Of a stretch of DNA of 64,000 nucleotides, positions 36,226 through 45,328 are shown piece after piece; within the stretch, counting starts at the first letter, position 1, and every line of letters starts with the position of its first letter. Both the position numbers and the translations under genes were made by a program. The notes below the pieces were generated by a model. That model was not told where the DNA came from. It saw only the letters and a list, made by a program, of their open reading frames with translations, and made no database searches. The DNA is from Longivirga sp036510975. GTDB lineage: Bacteria > Actinomycetota > Actinomycetes > S36-B12 > CAIYMF01. The DNA lies in contig DATCCY010000103.1 of NCBI GenBank assembly GCA_036510975.1, forward strand, positions 45,424 to 109,423, written 5' to 3'.

Positions 36226-37095
36226 ATGAGCGATACGACTTCCTTCCCCGGTTCGCCGGACGACACCCCCTCCGGCCACGGCGAGACCCCCACCCCGGGC
36301 ACCGCCACCTCCGACTCCCTGCGCGACCTGCTGACCCGGGTCGCCGCCGGCGAGGTCGACGCCGCCGAGGCCGCACGCCTCCTCGACGAGGACCCCTCCG
36401 CCCCCACCGTCGACCGCACCTCCGAGCTGACGGCCTCCCCCTCCGGCAGCGTCGCGGCAGTCATCATCAAGGCCGGCGGCGTCAAGCTCACCGTCGTCGC
36501 CGACCCCACGGTCGACACCCTCGTGGCCGACGGCCCGCACACGCTGCGCCAGGACGGCCCCACGCTCGTGCTCGAGGCCCCGGGCGCCGACGGCTGGAAG
36601 ACCCAGCCCGCGCCGAAGTACCTCGGCTGGGTGCCCAACGTCGTGTGGACCGCCGGCCGCGGCGAGAAGGTCTACGTGCGGGTGAACCCCGCACTTCCGC
36701 TCACCGTCGACGCCACCGCGAGCGCCGTCGAGATCGTGGGAACCCGGTCCTCGCTCACCCTCGGCGGCAGTGCGTCGTCGGTGAGGGTGCGCGACCACGT
36801 CGGCAGCATCCACGGCACGCTGTCGATGGGCAGCGCGGCCGTGGTCGGCAGCATCACCGGGCCGAGCGACTTCTCCTGCGAGCTCGGCAGCCTCGAGCTG
36901 CGCCTCGACCGCGGCTCGGACGTCACCGTGACCGCGTTCGCCGAGATGGGCTCGCTGAGGGTGGCGGGCGGCGACGCGGGCTCGGATGCGTCGTTCGACG
37001 GCACCGCGAGCCGGACGGTCGTGGCCGGAGCCGGCACGCACCCGTTCGGCATCACCGTGCGCATGGGCTCGGCGTCGATCGTGGTGGCGTCATGA
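36226..37095 (+). CDS. SHOCT-like N-terminal domain plus beta-helical (DUF4097-like) protein
   Basis: 289 aa, no signal peptide. Disordered Pro/Thr/Ser-rich N-terminus, then a short helical SHOCT-like motif LRDLLTRVAAGEVDAAEAARLLDED (about residues 31-55), then a long region of short hydrophobic strands with repeated (SV)(G/S)S(A/L) turns resembling DUF4097/YvlB-type beta-helix. It overlaps the DUF2089 gene by 4 nt (ATGA), so they are one translational unit. Reminiscent of Bacillus yvlB-type envelope-stress genes. Function unknown. Confidence 0.75.
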   Translation: MSDTTSFPGSPDDTPSGHGETPTPGTATSDSLRDLLTRVAAGEVDAAEAARLLDEDPSAPTVDRTSELTASPSGSVAAVIIKAGGVKLTVVADPTVDTLVADGPHTLRQDGPTLVLEAPGADGWKTQPAPKYLGWVPNVVWTAGRGEKVYVRVNPALPLTVDATASAVEIVGTRSSLTLGGSASSVRVRDHVGSIHGTLSMGSAAVVGSITGPSDFSCELGSLELRLDRGSDVTVTAFAEMGSLRVAGGDAGSDASFDGTASRTVVAGAGTHPFGITVRMGSASIVVAS

Positions 37096-37478
37096 GCACG
37101 ACGACCCAGCCCGACCACCGTCCGCCGCGGGAGTGCCCGGTGTGCTCCTCGCAGCTCGTCGTGACCGGCTGCGGCTGCCGCGAGTGCGGCACCGGCATCT
37201 CCGGCGAGTTCCGGATGTGCTCCTACTGCGCCCTGTCCGACGACGAGCTCGAGATGCTGCGCGTGTTCCTCGTGAGCCGCGGCAACATGCGCGAGCTCGA
37301 GAAGCACCTCGGCGTCTCCTACCCCACGACCCGCCAGCGCTTCGCCGACCTCCTGACGAAGCTGGGCCTCGAGGATCCTGCCGCAGCCACGAGGAAGGCC
37401 GACCGCGACAAGGTCCTGGCCGACCTGGCAGCAGGCCGCCTGACCGTCGAGGAAGCCGAAGCCCTGCTCACCACCTGA
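37092..37478 (+). CDS. DUF2089 family protein
   Basis: 128 aa. N-terminal zinc-ribbon-like cysteines CPVCSSQL, CGCRECG and CSYC, then a helix-turn-helix-like region GVSYPTTRQRFADLLTKLGL and a C-terminal helical motif RLTVEEAEALL that resembles the SHOCT-like helix of the partner protein. It looks like a DNA-binding autoregulator. Overlaps the preceding gene by 4 nt; 55 bp before the DrrA-like ABC ATPase, possibly one operon. Confidence 0.87.
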   Translation: MSTTTQPDHRPPRECPVCSSQLVVTGCGCRECGTGISGEFRMCSYCALSDDELEMLRVFLVSRGNMRELEKHLGVSYPTTRQRFADLLTKLGLEDPAAATRKADRDKVLADLAAGRLTVEEAEALLTT

Positions 37479-37533
37479 CCACCTCCGTGACCTCCCCCGT
37501 CCGGGTGTCGGGCGTTCAGGGAAGGCTGGACCC

Positions 37534-38541
37534 ATGACTGCACCCTCCCGGGCGGCGATCTCGGCCGTCGGACTCGTGAAGCACTTCGGCGCCGTGAAGG
37601 CCGTCGACGGGCTCGACCTCACCGTCCCGTTCGGCACGGTCGTCGGGCTGCTCGGCCCCAACGGCGCCGGAAAGACCACGACCGTGCGGATCCTCACGAC
37701 GCTGCTCAAGGCGACGAGCGGCCACGCCACCGTCGCCGGCATCGACGTCGCGAAGCACCCCGACGAGGTACGCCGCATCATCGGACTCACCGGGCAGTAC
37801 GCCGCGGTCGACGAGTACCTCACCGGCCGCGAGAACCTCGACATGGTCGGTCGGCTCTACCACCTGCCGCCGGCGTACGTGAAGCGGCGGGCCGACGAGC
37901 TGCTCGAGCGGTTCTCGCTCACCGACGCCGCCGACCGGCCGGCGAAGACCTATTCCGGCGGCATGCGTCGGCGCCTCGACCTCTCGGCGAGCCTCGTGGG
38001 GAAGCCGCAGATCCTCTTCCTCGACGAGCCGACCACGGGTCTCGACCCGCGCTCACGACTCCAGATGTGGGAGGTCATCGAGGACCTCGTCGCCGAGGGA
38101 ACGACCGTGCTGCTCACGACGCAGTACCTCGAGGAGGCCGACCAGCTCGCGAAGGACATCGTCGTCATCGACCGCGGCACGGTCATCGCGCACGGCACCA
38201 GCGACGTCCTCAAGACCCAGGTCGGCGGTGACCGCCTCGAGATCGTCGTGCAGTCCGGCTCCAGCCTCGACGACGCGGTCACCGCGCTGCGCGAGGTGTC
38301 CGACGGCGAGGCCACGGTCGACGTCGACACCAGGCGGGTCACGGCGCCGGTGTCGGGCGGGTCGACCGTCCTCGTCGACGCCGTGCGCGTGCTCGACGGC
38401 CAGGGCGTCGCGATCGACGACCTCGCGCTGCGCCGGCCGACCCTCGACGACGTCTTCCTCACCCTGACCGGGCACGCGGCACAGGACGCCGCGGCCGAAG
38501 GAGCACCGAAGGGCCGCCGCCGCGGCCGGAAGGAGGCGTGA
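37534..38541 (+). CDS. ABC transporter ATP-binding protein, DrrA/daunorubicin-resistance type
   Basis: 335 aa. Walker A GPNGAGKTT, signature YSGGMRRRLDLSASLV, Walker B ILFLDEPTTGLDP, and a C-terminal extension of about 90 residues as in DrrA. It forms an exporter with the permease 4 nt downstream (38546). Likely exports a lipid, drug or pigment. ATG 37534 follows GGGAAGG. No biosynthetic cluster adjoins. Confidence 0.92.
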   Translation: MTAPSRAAISAVGLVKHFGAVKAVDGLDLTVPFGTVVGLLGPNGAGKTTTVRILTTLLKATSGHATVAGIDVAKHPDEVRRIIGLTGQYAAVDEYLTGRENLDMVGRLYHLPPAYVKRRADELLERFSLTDAADRPAKTYSGGMRRRLDLSASLVGKPQILFLDEPTTGLDPRSRLQMWEVIEDLVAEGTTVLLTTQYLEEADQLAKDIVVIDRGTVIAHGTSDVLKTQVGGDRLEIVVQSGSSLDDAVTALREVSDGEATVDVDTRRVTAPVSGGSTVLVDAVRVLDGQGVAIDDLALRRPTLDDVFLTLTGHAAQDAAAEGAPKGRRRGRKEA

Positions 38542-38545
38542 GCCC

Positions 38546-39397
38546 GTGGCCACCGTGTCCACGACCTCGCACCCCGCTCCCGTCATGAAGCGGCCGGCCC
38601 TCGGCTGGCTGGTCCATGACGGGATCGTCGTCACCAGGCGCAACCTGATCCAGACCCTGCGGGTGCCCGAGTCCGTGTTCTTCTCGCTCGTGCAGCCGGT
38701 GATCTTCGTGCTCATGTTCGCCTACGTGTTCGGCGGGGCGATCCCCGTCGGACCCGGCGCCGGCGCGGACGCCTACCGCGAGTACCTCGTGCCCGGGATC
38801 TTCGGCCAGACCGTCGCCTTCGCGGCCGCGGCCTCGACGGTCGGCCTGGCCGAGGACATGCACAAGGGCATCGTCGACCGCTTCCGTTCGCTGCCGATGG
38901 CCGCCTCGGCCGTGCTCTTCGGCCGCACGGCGGCGGATGCGACGCGACAGGTGCTCGTCCTCTTCGTGCTCTCCCTGACCGGCCTCGTCGTGGGCTGGCG
39001 GATCCACAACGGCGTCGCCATGGCGCTCGAGGCCTACCTGCTCCTGCTGCTGTTCGCCTACACCGTCTCCTGGGTCGGCTCGTGGGTCGGCCTGCACATG
39101 CCGAACCCCGAGACCGCGAGCACCGCCGGTCTCATCTGGCTGTTCCCGCTGACGTTCCTGTCCAACGCGTTCGTCCCCATCAACGGCATGCCGCCGGTGA
39201 TCAAGACGATCGCGGAGTGGAACCCGGTGTCGTCGCTCGTGCTCGCCTGCCGCGAGCTGTTCGGCAACCCGACGGGCATCGTCCCCGAGGTCTGGCCGCT
39301 GCAGCACGCGGAGTTCTACACGCTCGTCTCGTGCCTCGTGGTGATCGCGGTCTTCGCCCCGCTCGCAGTGCGCCACTACCGCCGCACGTCGGGCTGA
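38546..39397 (+). CDS. ABC-2 type permease, DrrB type
   Basis: 283 aa with six predicted membrane helices; the N-terminus is cytoplasmic. The last loop contains FLSNAFVPINGMPPVIKTIAEWNP, the typical ABC-2 motif, then NPVSSLVLACRELFG. Partner of the DrrA-like ATPase 4 nt upstream. GTG 38546 follows GGAAGGAGG (about 9-nt spacing). Ends in a hairpin shared with greA. Substrate unknown. Confidence 0.92.
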   Translation: MATVSTTSHPAPVMKRPALGWLVHDGIVVTRRNLIQTLRVPESVFFSLVQPVIFVLMFAYVFGGAIPVGPGAGADAYREYLVPGIFGQTVAFAAAASTVGLAEDMHKGIVDRFRSLPMAASAVLFGRTAADATRQVLVLFVLSLTGLVVGWRIHNGVAMALEAYLLLLLFAYTVSWVGSWVGLHMPNPETASTAGLIWLFPLTFLSNAFVPINGMPPVIKTIAEWNPVSSLVLACRELFGNPTGIVPEVWPLQHAEFYTLVSCLVVIAVFAPLAVRHYRRTSG

Positions 39398-39416
39398 CCT
39401 CCGCCGCGGGTCAGCC
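39392..39416. terminator. Hairpin at convergent stops of the DrrB-type gene and greA
   Basis: GGCTGACC (39392-39399), 9-nt loop, GGTCAGCC (39409-39416), a perfect 8-bp stem that contains both stop codons. Serves both transcripts; no T-run. Confidence 0.5.
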
Positions 39417-39920
39417 GAGGTTGGGAGCCGTCTTGAGGATCTCGACGTGGAAGGTCTTGCCGGCGGGCGTGCTGTAGGGGACGGTGTCGCCGACGCTCGC
39501 GCCGAGCACCGCGCCGCCGAGCGGCGAGGTGGGGGAGTAGACGTCGCCGGAGAATGTCGCCGCCTCCTCGCGGCTGCCGAGCAGGAAGACCTCCTCGTCG
39601 TCGAACTCCACGAGGCGCACGGTGACGATCTGGCCCTGGGCCACGACGCCCTCGGCCGCCTCAGGAGCGCCGATCCTCGCGTTCTCGAGCAGGTGCGTGA
39701 GCACCTTTACGCGGGCCTCGTTCTTGCCCTGCTCCTCCTTGGCGGCGTGATACCCGCCGTTCTCCTTGAGGTCGCCCTCCTCGCGCGCTGCCTCGATGCG
39801 CTTGACGATCTGCTCACGACGCGGCCCGGAGCGCTCTGCCAGCTCCTCCTTGAGGCGGTCGAACGCCTCCTGGGTCAACCAGGTCTCGGTCGTCTGCGGG
39901 TCAGCCACGGATGTCGTCAC
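39411..39920 (-). CDS. greA: Transcription elongation factor GreA
   Basis: 169 aa. N-terminal coiled-coil with the acidic tip region EEGDLKENGGYHAAKEEQG that reaches the polymerase active site, then the C-terminal FKBP-like domain ending SPLGGAVLGASVGDTV. Stimulates transcript cleavage in backtracked polymerase. The GTG at 39920 gives MTTSVADPQ; a GTG at 39908 is an equally possible start. Same position as Rv1080c in the conserved block, beside the DUF4307 and mca genes. Confidence 0.95.
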   Translation of the reverse strand: MTTSVADPQTTETWLTQEAFDRLKEELAERSGPRREQIVKRIEAAREEGDLKENGGYHAAKEEQGKNEARVKVLTHLLENARIGAPEAAEGVVAQGQIVTVRLVEFDDEEVFLLGSREEAATFSGDVYSPTSPLGGAVLGASVGDTVPYSTPAGKTFHVEILKTAPNLG

Positions 39921-40003
39921 CTTCGGGTCGGTTCGCTCGGAGCGGGGACCGTGCGAGAGCGGTCCCGGAGGGACCAGGGTACGGGCGCGGGGCGAGGTGC
40001 CGC

Positions 40004-40474
40004 TCAGGAGCCGTCGATCGTCGGAACCTGGGACGGGTTCGTCGTCCCGGGGAGGAACTGCGGCGGGTCGACCCGCGGAGGCTCGCCGACCCCGCAGCCG
40101 AGCACCTCGGCGATGGTCGCCCGTGACGAGGTCGCCAGCGGGTACGTCGCCTGCACGTACTCACGGCCCGGCGTGATCCTCACGCTGGCGTAGCCGACGT
40201 CGGCGTGGTGCTCGTCCTGCGCGCGCAGCACGCACACCGTCTCGCTCACGCTGTCGCGCCGTACGTCGAAGGTCACGTCGACGCGGTGGTCGTCGACGAC
40301 GACGAAGCGCAGCAGGTCCGTCTGCACGCCGGGGGTGGCCAGCCGCCACGTGATGACCCCGATGACGGCGATGAAGACGACGACCACGACGGCGACCACG
40401 GCCATCAGGCCGCGTGGCGCGCGCCGGACGCCGTAGCGCGCGGCCATGGCCGGGCTGAGGGTCTGGCTCGGCAC
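40004..40474 (-). CDS. DUF4307 membrane protein (Rv1081c-like)
   Basis: 156 aa. Cytoplasmic basic N-terminus, one membrane helix (about residues 24-46), and an extracytoplasmic domain with two cysteines (VCVLRAQDE and LGCGVGEPP). This is DUF4307, found beside mca across Actinobacteria. GGAGG sits 6 nt before GTG 40474, which decides the start. Divergent from mca. Function unknown; pairing with mycothiol metabolism is an inference from the conserved position. Confidence 0.87.
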   Translation of the reverse strand: MPSQTLSPAMAARYGVRRAPRGLMAVVAVVVVVFIAVIGVITWRLATPGVQTDLLRFVVVDDHRVDVTFDVRRDSVSETVCVLRAQDEHHADVGYASVRITPGREYVQATYPLATSSRATIAEVLGCGVGEPPRVDPPQFLPGTTNPSQVPTIDGS

Positions 40475-40577
40475 CGGGCACCTCCTCGGGTCGGCCTCGC
40501 GTGGAACAGGCGCGTCGTGCGGGGACGTTGTGGTCTGGGAGGATTCAGTCTCCCTCAACGACCTCCTGGAGCCGACC

Positions 40578-41522
40578 GTGACCCTGGCGACCGCCGCGGA
40601 CCTGCCGCGTCCCGGTGAGCCGCTCCGCCTCATGGCGGTGCACGCCCACCCGGACGACGAGTCGAGCAAGGGCGCCGCGACGATGGCGCGCTACGTCGAC
40701 GAGGGGGTCGAGGTGCTCGTGGTCTCGTGCACCGGGGGCGAGCTCGGCGACGTCCTCAACCCGGCACTGGCCCACGACGAGCAGGTGCTCGCCAACATCG
40801 CCGACGTGCGTCGGTCCGAGATGGCCGAGGCGGCGCGAATCCTCGGGGTCCGGCACGTGTGGCTCGGCTTCCACGACTCCGGGCTGCCCGAACCCGACGA
40901 GGACGGCGTCACCCCGCCGCTGCCGGACGGCTGCTTCGCGCTGCTCCCGCTGGACGAGGCGACCGAGCCGCTCGTCCGACTCGTCCGCGAGTTCCGTCCG
41001 CACGTGATGACGACGTACGACGAGAACGGCGGCTACCCGCACCCGGACCACATCCGCACCCACGAGGTCTCGATGCGCGCCTTCGAGGCGGCCGGCGACC
41101 CGACTCAGTTCCCCGGCACCGGTGCCCCGTGGCAGCCCAGCAAGCTCTACTACCACCTGACGTTCCACAAGCAGCGGCTCGTGGCGCTGCACGAGGCCTG
41201 TCTCGCGGAGGGCATCGAGTCGCCGTTCGGCGACTGGCTGGCCAACTGGGAGGACAAGCCCGAGGACGAGGCGCGCCTCACGACGCGCGTGCCCTGCGGC
41301 GAGCAGTTCGAGACCCGCGACGCCGCGCTCAAGGCGCACGCCACCCAGGTCGACCCGGACGGCCGCTGGTTCCACCTCTCGACCGACACCCAGCGCCGGG
41401 TCTGGCCGACCGAGGACTACCAGCTCGCCCGCAGCCTCGTCCCCGACGTGCGTGGCGAGGACGGCTACGAGGACGATCTGTTCGCCGGCCTGCGCGTCCC
41501 CGCGCAGGCCTCCACCGGCTGA
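40578..41522 (+). CDS. mca: Mycothiol S-conjugate amidase
   Basis: 314 aa. LmbE/PIG-L-type zinc amidase that cleaves mycothiol adducts of electrophiles into mercapturic acid and GlcN-Ins. Zinc and catalytic residues: VHAHPDDESSKGA, and HPDHIRTHEVS. GFHDSGLPEP and MTTYDENGGYPHPDH are typical of Mca rather than MshB. GTG 40578 has TGGAG 6 nt upstream; open frame further upstream (to 40446) overlaps DUF4307 and is unlikely used. Its presence shows that this organism makes mycothiol. Confidence 0.93.
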   Translation: MTLATAADLPRPGEPLRLMAVHAHPDDESSKGAATMARYVDEGVEVLVVSCTGGELGDVLNPALAHDEQVLANIADVRRSEMAEAARILGVRHVWLGFHDSGLPEPDEDGVTPPLPDGCFALLPLDEATEPLVRLVREFRPHVMTTYDENGGYPHPDHIRTHEVSMRAFEAAGDPTQFPGTGAPWQPSKLYYHLTFHKQRLVALHEACLAEGIESPFGDWLANWEDKPEDEARLTTRVPCGEQFETRDAALKAHATQVDPDGRWFHLSTDTQRRVWPTEDYQLARSLVPDVRGEDGYEDDLFAGLRVPAQASTG

Positions 41523-41534
41523 TCGAGGTTGTCC

Positions 41535-41864
41535 GTGTCGTTCGTCTCGCTCGTCGTCCTCGCGACCTCGCCGTCGCCGAGCCCCTCGCTGTCCCAGTCG
41601 ACCCCGACCAGTCCGCTGCCCGGGGAGAACGACCCGACCTGGCTGGGGCCGGGTCTGCTGGGTTTCCTGTCGTTGGTCTTCCTGGCCGTCGCCGTGTTCG
41701 TCATCTACCTGAGCCTGAACAAGCAGCTGGGGCGCGTCACGTTCGACGAGGACGCCGTCAACCGCGAGCTGCCGGAACCCTCGACAGGCGGAGACCTCGT
41801 CGCGAGTCCCGATCAGTCGGACAGCGAGGCGACCGAGACGCCGTCGGCGCAGCCGTCGGACTGA
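41535..41864 (+). CDS. Small membrane protein after mca (Rv1083-like)
   Basis: 109 aa. Ser/Pro-rich N-terminus, one strong helix (about residues 42-62), then an acidic tail with RVTFDEDAVNRELPEP. It directly follows mca (12 nt gap), as does Rv1083 in M. tuberculosis, and is probably cotranscribed. GAGG 6 nt before GTG 41535. No function known. Confidence 0.75.
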   Translation: MSFVSLVVLATSPSPSPSLSQSTPTSPLPGENDPTWLGPGLLGFLSLVFLAVAVFVIYLSLNKQLGRVTFDEDAVNRELPEPSTGGDLVASPDQSDSEATETPSAQPSD

Positions 41865-41868
41865 TCGC

Positions 41869-42294
41869 TCACTCCGGGTCGGGGCGACGCAGCTTCTTGA
41901 TCCGGCCTCGGTGCTTCTTGTCGTCGACCCGACGCCGCCGCGCCGACGCCGACGGCTTGGTCGCCACCCGGGGCCGCGGCGGCGGTGCGATGGCCGCGGC
42001 GAGGATGTCGGCCACCTTCTGCTCGGCCGAGAGCCGGTTCTGCCACTGGCTGCGCTGCTCGGACGCCGAGACCGTGAGCACTCCGTCGACGAGCCGGTCC
42101 GCGAGCCGCTCGAGCGCCCTGGCCCGGAGGTACGGCGTGAGCGCGGTCGTCGTGGTGAGGTCGAGGCTGAGCTCCACCCGCGAGTCGGTCGTGTTCACGC
42201 CCTGACCGCCGGGTCCTGACGACCGCGAGAATCGCCACGAGAGCTCGGCCTCGGGGACGACGACCGAGCCGCGGATCCTCAGGTCGCCGGGCAC
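41869..42294 (-). CDS. arfB: Alternative ribosome-rescue factor ArfB (peptidyl-tRNA hydrolase)
   Basis: 141 aa. N-terminal RF1-type catalytic domain with GGQ in SSGPGGQGVNTTDSRVEL and a basic C-terminal tail (ATKPSASARRRRVDDKK..) that inserts in the mRNA channel of stalled ribosomes. Frees non-stop ribosomes. GTG start at 42294 with GGGGGC just upstream. Convergent with the Rv1083-like gene, 4-nt gap. Confidence 0.92.
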   Translation of the reverse strand: MPGDLRIRGSVVVPEAELSWRFSRSSGPGGQGVNTTDSRVELSLDLTTTTALTPYLRARALERLADRLVDGVLTVSASEQRSQWQNRLSAEQKVADILAAAIAPPPRPRVATKPSASARRRRVDDKKHRGRIKKLRRPDPE

Positions 42295-42403
42295 GCCCCC
42301 AGCATGGCGGCTGGTGCCCGCGCGGGACGACCCCGTTGCGGTCGCGTCCCGTGCGCGAGGTGCTCGATCGGGCGTGCGAGCCGTCGCCGGTTACCGTGGG
42401 GGC

Positions 42404-43150
42404 GTGCTCCGGATGCTGACCACGCGCAAGTGGATCGCGCTGACGATCCTCATGGTCGCGCTCATCCTGGCCTTCGGCGTCCTCTCCCGCTGGCAGTGGC
42501 AGCGCGCCCAGCGCGACCGGGTCGAGGCCGCCCCTGTCGCGGCGTCCCAGGTCTTCACGCCCGGCGCGTCTCTCGCCGCGTCGGCGTACGGAACGCGGGT
42601 GGCCGCCTCGGGCCGCTACGACGCGGCGCACCAGACCCTGGTCCAGCACGGCGAGGGCACGTACTGGGTCGTGACGCCGCTGCGCACGACATCCGGCGAG
42701 GCCGTGCCCGTGGCGCGTGCCACGGTCACGAGCATCGGTGACCCCGCGGTCGCCGACGTCACCCTGGGGACGGTGGTGGTGGTCGGCGTCGCCCAGCCGT
42801 TCGAGGGCGACCCCGGGACGGCGTCGACCCTGCCCGCGGGACAGGCCGACCGGCTCACCGCCGCAGGGCTCGCCCTCCCGTACGCCGTCGCGGGCGGGTG
42901 GGTGGCGCTCGAGTCGCAGGAGCCCGCGCCGGTCGTCGCTGCCGCCCCCGTCCAGCCGCCCGTCAGCGCCGGGTCGACCGCGTCGATCCGGCTCCAGAAC
43001 GCGTCGTACGCCGTGCAGTGGCTGCTCTTCGCCGGGTTCGTCATCTTCTTCTGGTGGCGCATGCTGCGCGACGACCTGCGCGACGACCGGCGAGGCGCCG
43101 CCACCGAGGGGCCCCGAGCGGCGACCGAGCCGGTCCGTGATGTGTACTGA
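42404..43150 (+). CDS. SURF1 family protein
   Basis: 248 aa. N-terminal helix (about residues 10-30) then RWQWQRAQRDRVEA, a periplasmic-side domain, and a second helix (LLFAGFVIFFWWRM) near the C-terminus, the layout of SURF1, an assembly factor of cytochrome c oxidase. TACCGT (42392-42397) ends 6 nt before GTG. The spacing to the DUF3817 gene is 35 nt; the two are likely cotranscribed. Confidence 0.9.
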   Translation: MLRMLTTRKWIALTILMVALILAFGVLSRWQWQRAQRDRVEAAPVAASQVFTPGASLAASAYGTRVAASGRYDAAHQTLVQHGEGTYWVVTPLRTTSGEAVPVARATVTSIGDPAVADVTLGTVVVVGVAQPFEGDPGTASTLPAGQADRLTAAGLALPYAVAGGWVALESQEPAPVVAAAPVQPPVSAGSTASIRLQNASYAVQWLLFAGFVIFFWWRMLRDDLRDDRRGAATEGPRAATEPVRDVY

Positions 43151-43185
43151 CGTGACACCGCCCCGAGCCCGAGAGGTCGACTGAC

Positions 43186-43551
43186 GTGGCCGCTGCCCCC
43201 ACCGCCGAGTCCGTCCGCGGCGCGCTCCTGCGCTACCGGATCATGGCGTTCGTCGTCGGCGTCACGCTGCTGCTGTTCTGCGTCGCGATCGTCCTCAAGT
43301 ACGTCACGAAGACCATCGAGAGCGACTCCGTGATCGCCATCGCGCACGGCTGGCTGTTCATGATCTACGTCCTGCTCGGGCTCGACCTCGGCTTCCGCAT
43401 GCGGTGGTCCTTCGGCCGCCTCGCGCTCATGACGCTAAGCGGCATGGTGCCGTTCCTGTCCTTCTACGCCGAGCACAAGGCCACCGGGTGGGTGCGCGAC
43501 GAGCTCGGGACGCCCGCCGGGGCGGCGCCCGCGGCCGAGCCGGCCGGCTAG
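43186..43551 (+). CDS. DUF3817 integral membrane protein
   Basis: 121 aa with three membrane helices. Motifs RYRIMAFVVGVTLLLFC and AHGWLFMIYVLLGLDLGFRM are the DUF3817 family core, of unknown function, widespread in actinobacteria and related to YdzA-like/respiratory neighbours. GTG 43186 follows GAGGTCGACTGAC. Follows SURF1. Confidence 0.88.
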   Translation: MAAAPTAESVRGALLRYRIMAFVVGVTLLLFCVAIVLKYVTKTIESDSVIAIAHGWLFMIYVLLGLDLGFRMRWSFGRLALMTLSGMVPFLSFYAEHKATGWVRDELGTPAGAAPAAEPAG

Positions 43552-43710
43552 CTCGCAGCACATCGGGGACTTAGGGGGAATGTCCTCGTCGGATCGTCGT
43601 GGACCTGTGTTTCGCCCATGTGAACACTCGCGTTCCGGCGACGCGGCGCGATGGCGTCGCTAGGGTGACGCAGTCCCGGCACCCCCGGCCGGCCACCTGG
43701 AGGTCACCTC

Positions 43711-45267
43711 GTGTCCACAGAGCAGCACGTGCACGTGCCCTACGACGTCACCGAGGCGGAGCTGGTCGAGAAGGCGAAGCTGCAGAAGCACTTCGGCCGC
43801 TTCGACATCCTGTTCTTCCTCATCTGCACGCTGGTCGGTGTCGACACCATCGGCACGGTGGCGTCCCACGGCGCGACGGCGTTCAGCTGGATGATGATCA
43901 TGGCGGTGGTGTTCTTCATCCCGTCGGCACTGCTGTTCGCCGAGCTCGGCACGGCCTTCCCGGAGGAGGGCGGCCCCTACCTGTGGGTGCGTCTGGCCTT
44001 CGGCCGTCTCGCGGGTGCGGTCAACAACTTCCTCTACTGGGTGACCAACCCGGTGTGGCTCGGCGGGACGCTCGCGGTCAGCGCCGCCACCGTGTTCGCG
44101 ACCTTCTTCCTCAACCAGTCCGAGCTCGGCACCGTGCCCTTCTACGTGTTCACGCTGCTGTTCGTCTGGATCGGTGTGCTGGCCGCGATCCTCTCGTTCC
44201 AGGTCGGGAAGTGGATCCCGTCGATCGGCGCGTACTCGCGGTTCCTGCTGCTCGGGATCTTCACGCTCTCGGTGGTCGTCTACGCGATCAAGAACGGTAT
44301 CCACGGATTCGGCTGGGGCGACTACAAGCCCACGATGGCCGGGGCGATCCTCCTGGTGCCCGTCCTCATGTTCCAGTACGTCGGCTTCGAGCTCCCCAGC
44401 AGCGCGGGTGACGAGATGACCGACCCGCAGAAGGACGTCCCCTGGGCGATCGGTGGCAGCGCGATCGCCGCCGTGATCCTCTACGGCGTGCCGATCCTCG
44501 GCATCCTGCTCGTGCTCCCCACCGACCAGGTGACGAGCCTCGGCGGTTTCATCGATGCCATGAAGAACGTGTTCACCGTCTACGGCGGAGAGGTCGGCGC
44601 GGCCGACAGCGGCGTCGTGCTCTCCGGGGCCGGCGCCGTCATCGGCGACATCTGCGCCGCGCTGTTCATCCTGTCGCTGCTCACCTCCGGCGTCGCGTGG
44701 ATCATGGGCTCCGACCGCGCCATGGCCGTGTCGGCGTTCGACGGCGCCGGACCGCGCTACCTCGGCGTCATCTCGGCCAGGTTCGGCACGCCGGTCCGGG
44801 TCAACGTGTTCAGCGGGATCCTCTCGACCCTCGTGCTCGTCGGCGCGCACCAGATCACCGGAGGCAACGCCGAGAAGCTGTTCACGACCGTCCTCGGTCT
44901 TGCGATCTCGACCACCCTGGTGAGCTACATCGGCATCTTCCCGGCCCTGGCCGTCCTGCGGCGCAAGCTGCCCGGCGTCGAGCGCCGCTACCGGGCACCG
45001 GCCGCCACCTTCCTGTCGGTCTGGCTGACGCTGCTGATCCTCTTCGCGACCGTCCAGCTGTTCTTCCCCGGCCTCGGGCTCGACTGGTTCGGCGACGACT
45101 ACCGACCCTCGGCGTGGGGGGTGGACGAGAAGTGGCAGTACTTCGGCGTGGAGCTCGTCCCGCTGGCGCTGTTCATCATCACCGGGGTGCTGTTCTGGGT
45201 CTCGGGCCGCAGCACCCGGATGGACCTGGCCACCGACGCCGAGGTCGAGGCGGCCGCGGTCCAGTAG
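43711..45267 (+). CDS. APC-family amino-acid permease
   Basis: 518 aa with about 12 helices. The N-terminal VDTIGTVASHGATAFSW and EEGGPYLWVRLAFG loop are typical of APC (amino acid-polyamine-organocation) transporters. Polyamine or glutamate/GABA-type antiport is possible; substrate uncertain. GTG 43711 follows GGAGG at 43699-43703. Terminates in a 20-bp hairpin (45284-45328). Confidence 0.9.
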   Translation: MSTEQHVHVPYDVTEAELVEKAKLQKHFGRFDILFFLICTLVGVDTIGTVASHGATAFSWMMIMAVVFFIPSALLFAELGTAFPEEGGPYLWVRLAFGRLAGAVNNFLYWVTNPVWLGGTLAVSAATVFATFFLNQSELGTVPFYVFTLLFVWIGVLAAILSFQVGKWIPSIGAYSRFLLLGIFTLSVVVYAIKNGIHGFGWGDYKPTMAGAILLVPVLMFQYVGFELPSSAGDEMTDPQKDVPWAIGGSAIAAVILYGVPILGILLVLPTDQVTSLGGFIDAMKNVFTVYGGEVGAADSGVVLSGAGAVIGDICAALFILSLLTSGVAWIMGSDRAMAVSAFDGAGPRYLGVISARFGTPVRVNVFSGILSTLVLVGAHQITGGNAEKLFTTVLGLAISTTLVSYIGIFPALAVLRRKLPGVERRYRAPAATFLSVWLTLLILFATVQLFFPGLGLDWFGDDYRPSAWGVDEKWQYFGVELVPLALFIITGVLFWVSGRSTRMDLATDAEVEAAAVQ

Positions 45268-45283
45268 CCCGCCCGGTCTCACC

Positions 45284-45328
45284 GCAGCTCGCGCCGTGCC
45301 CCGTTCGCCGGGGTGCGGCGCGAGCTGC
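45284..45328. terminator. Strong hairpin terminator after the permease gene
   Basis: A 20-bp stem (45284-45303 with 45309-45328), perfect apart from two GU wobbles, loop TTCGC. It starts 17 nt after the permease stop. Confidence 0.75.
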
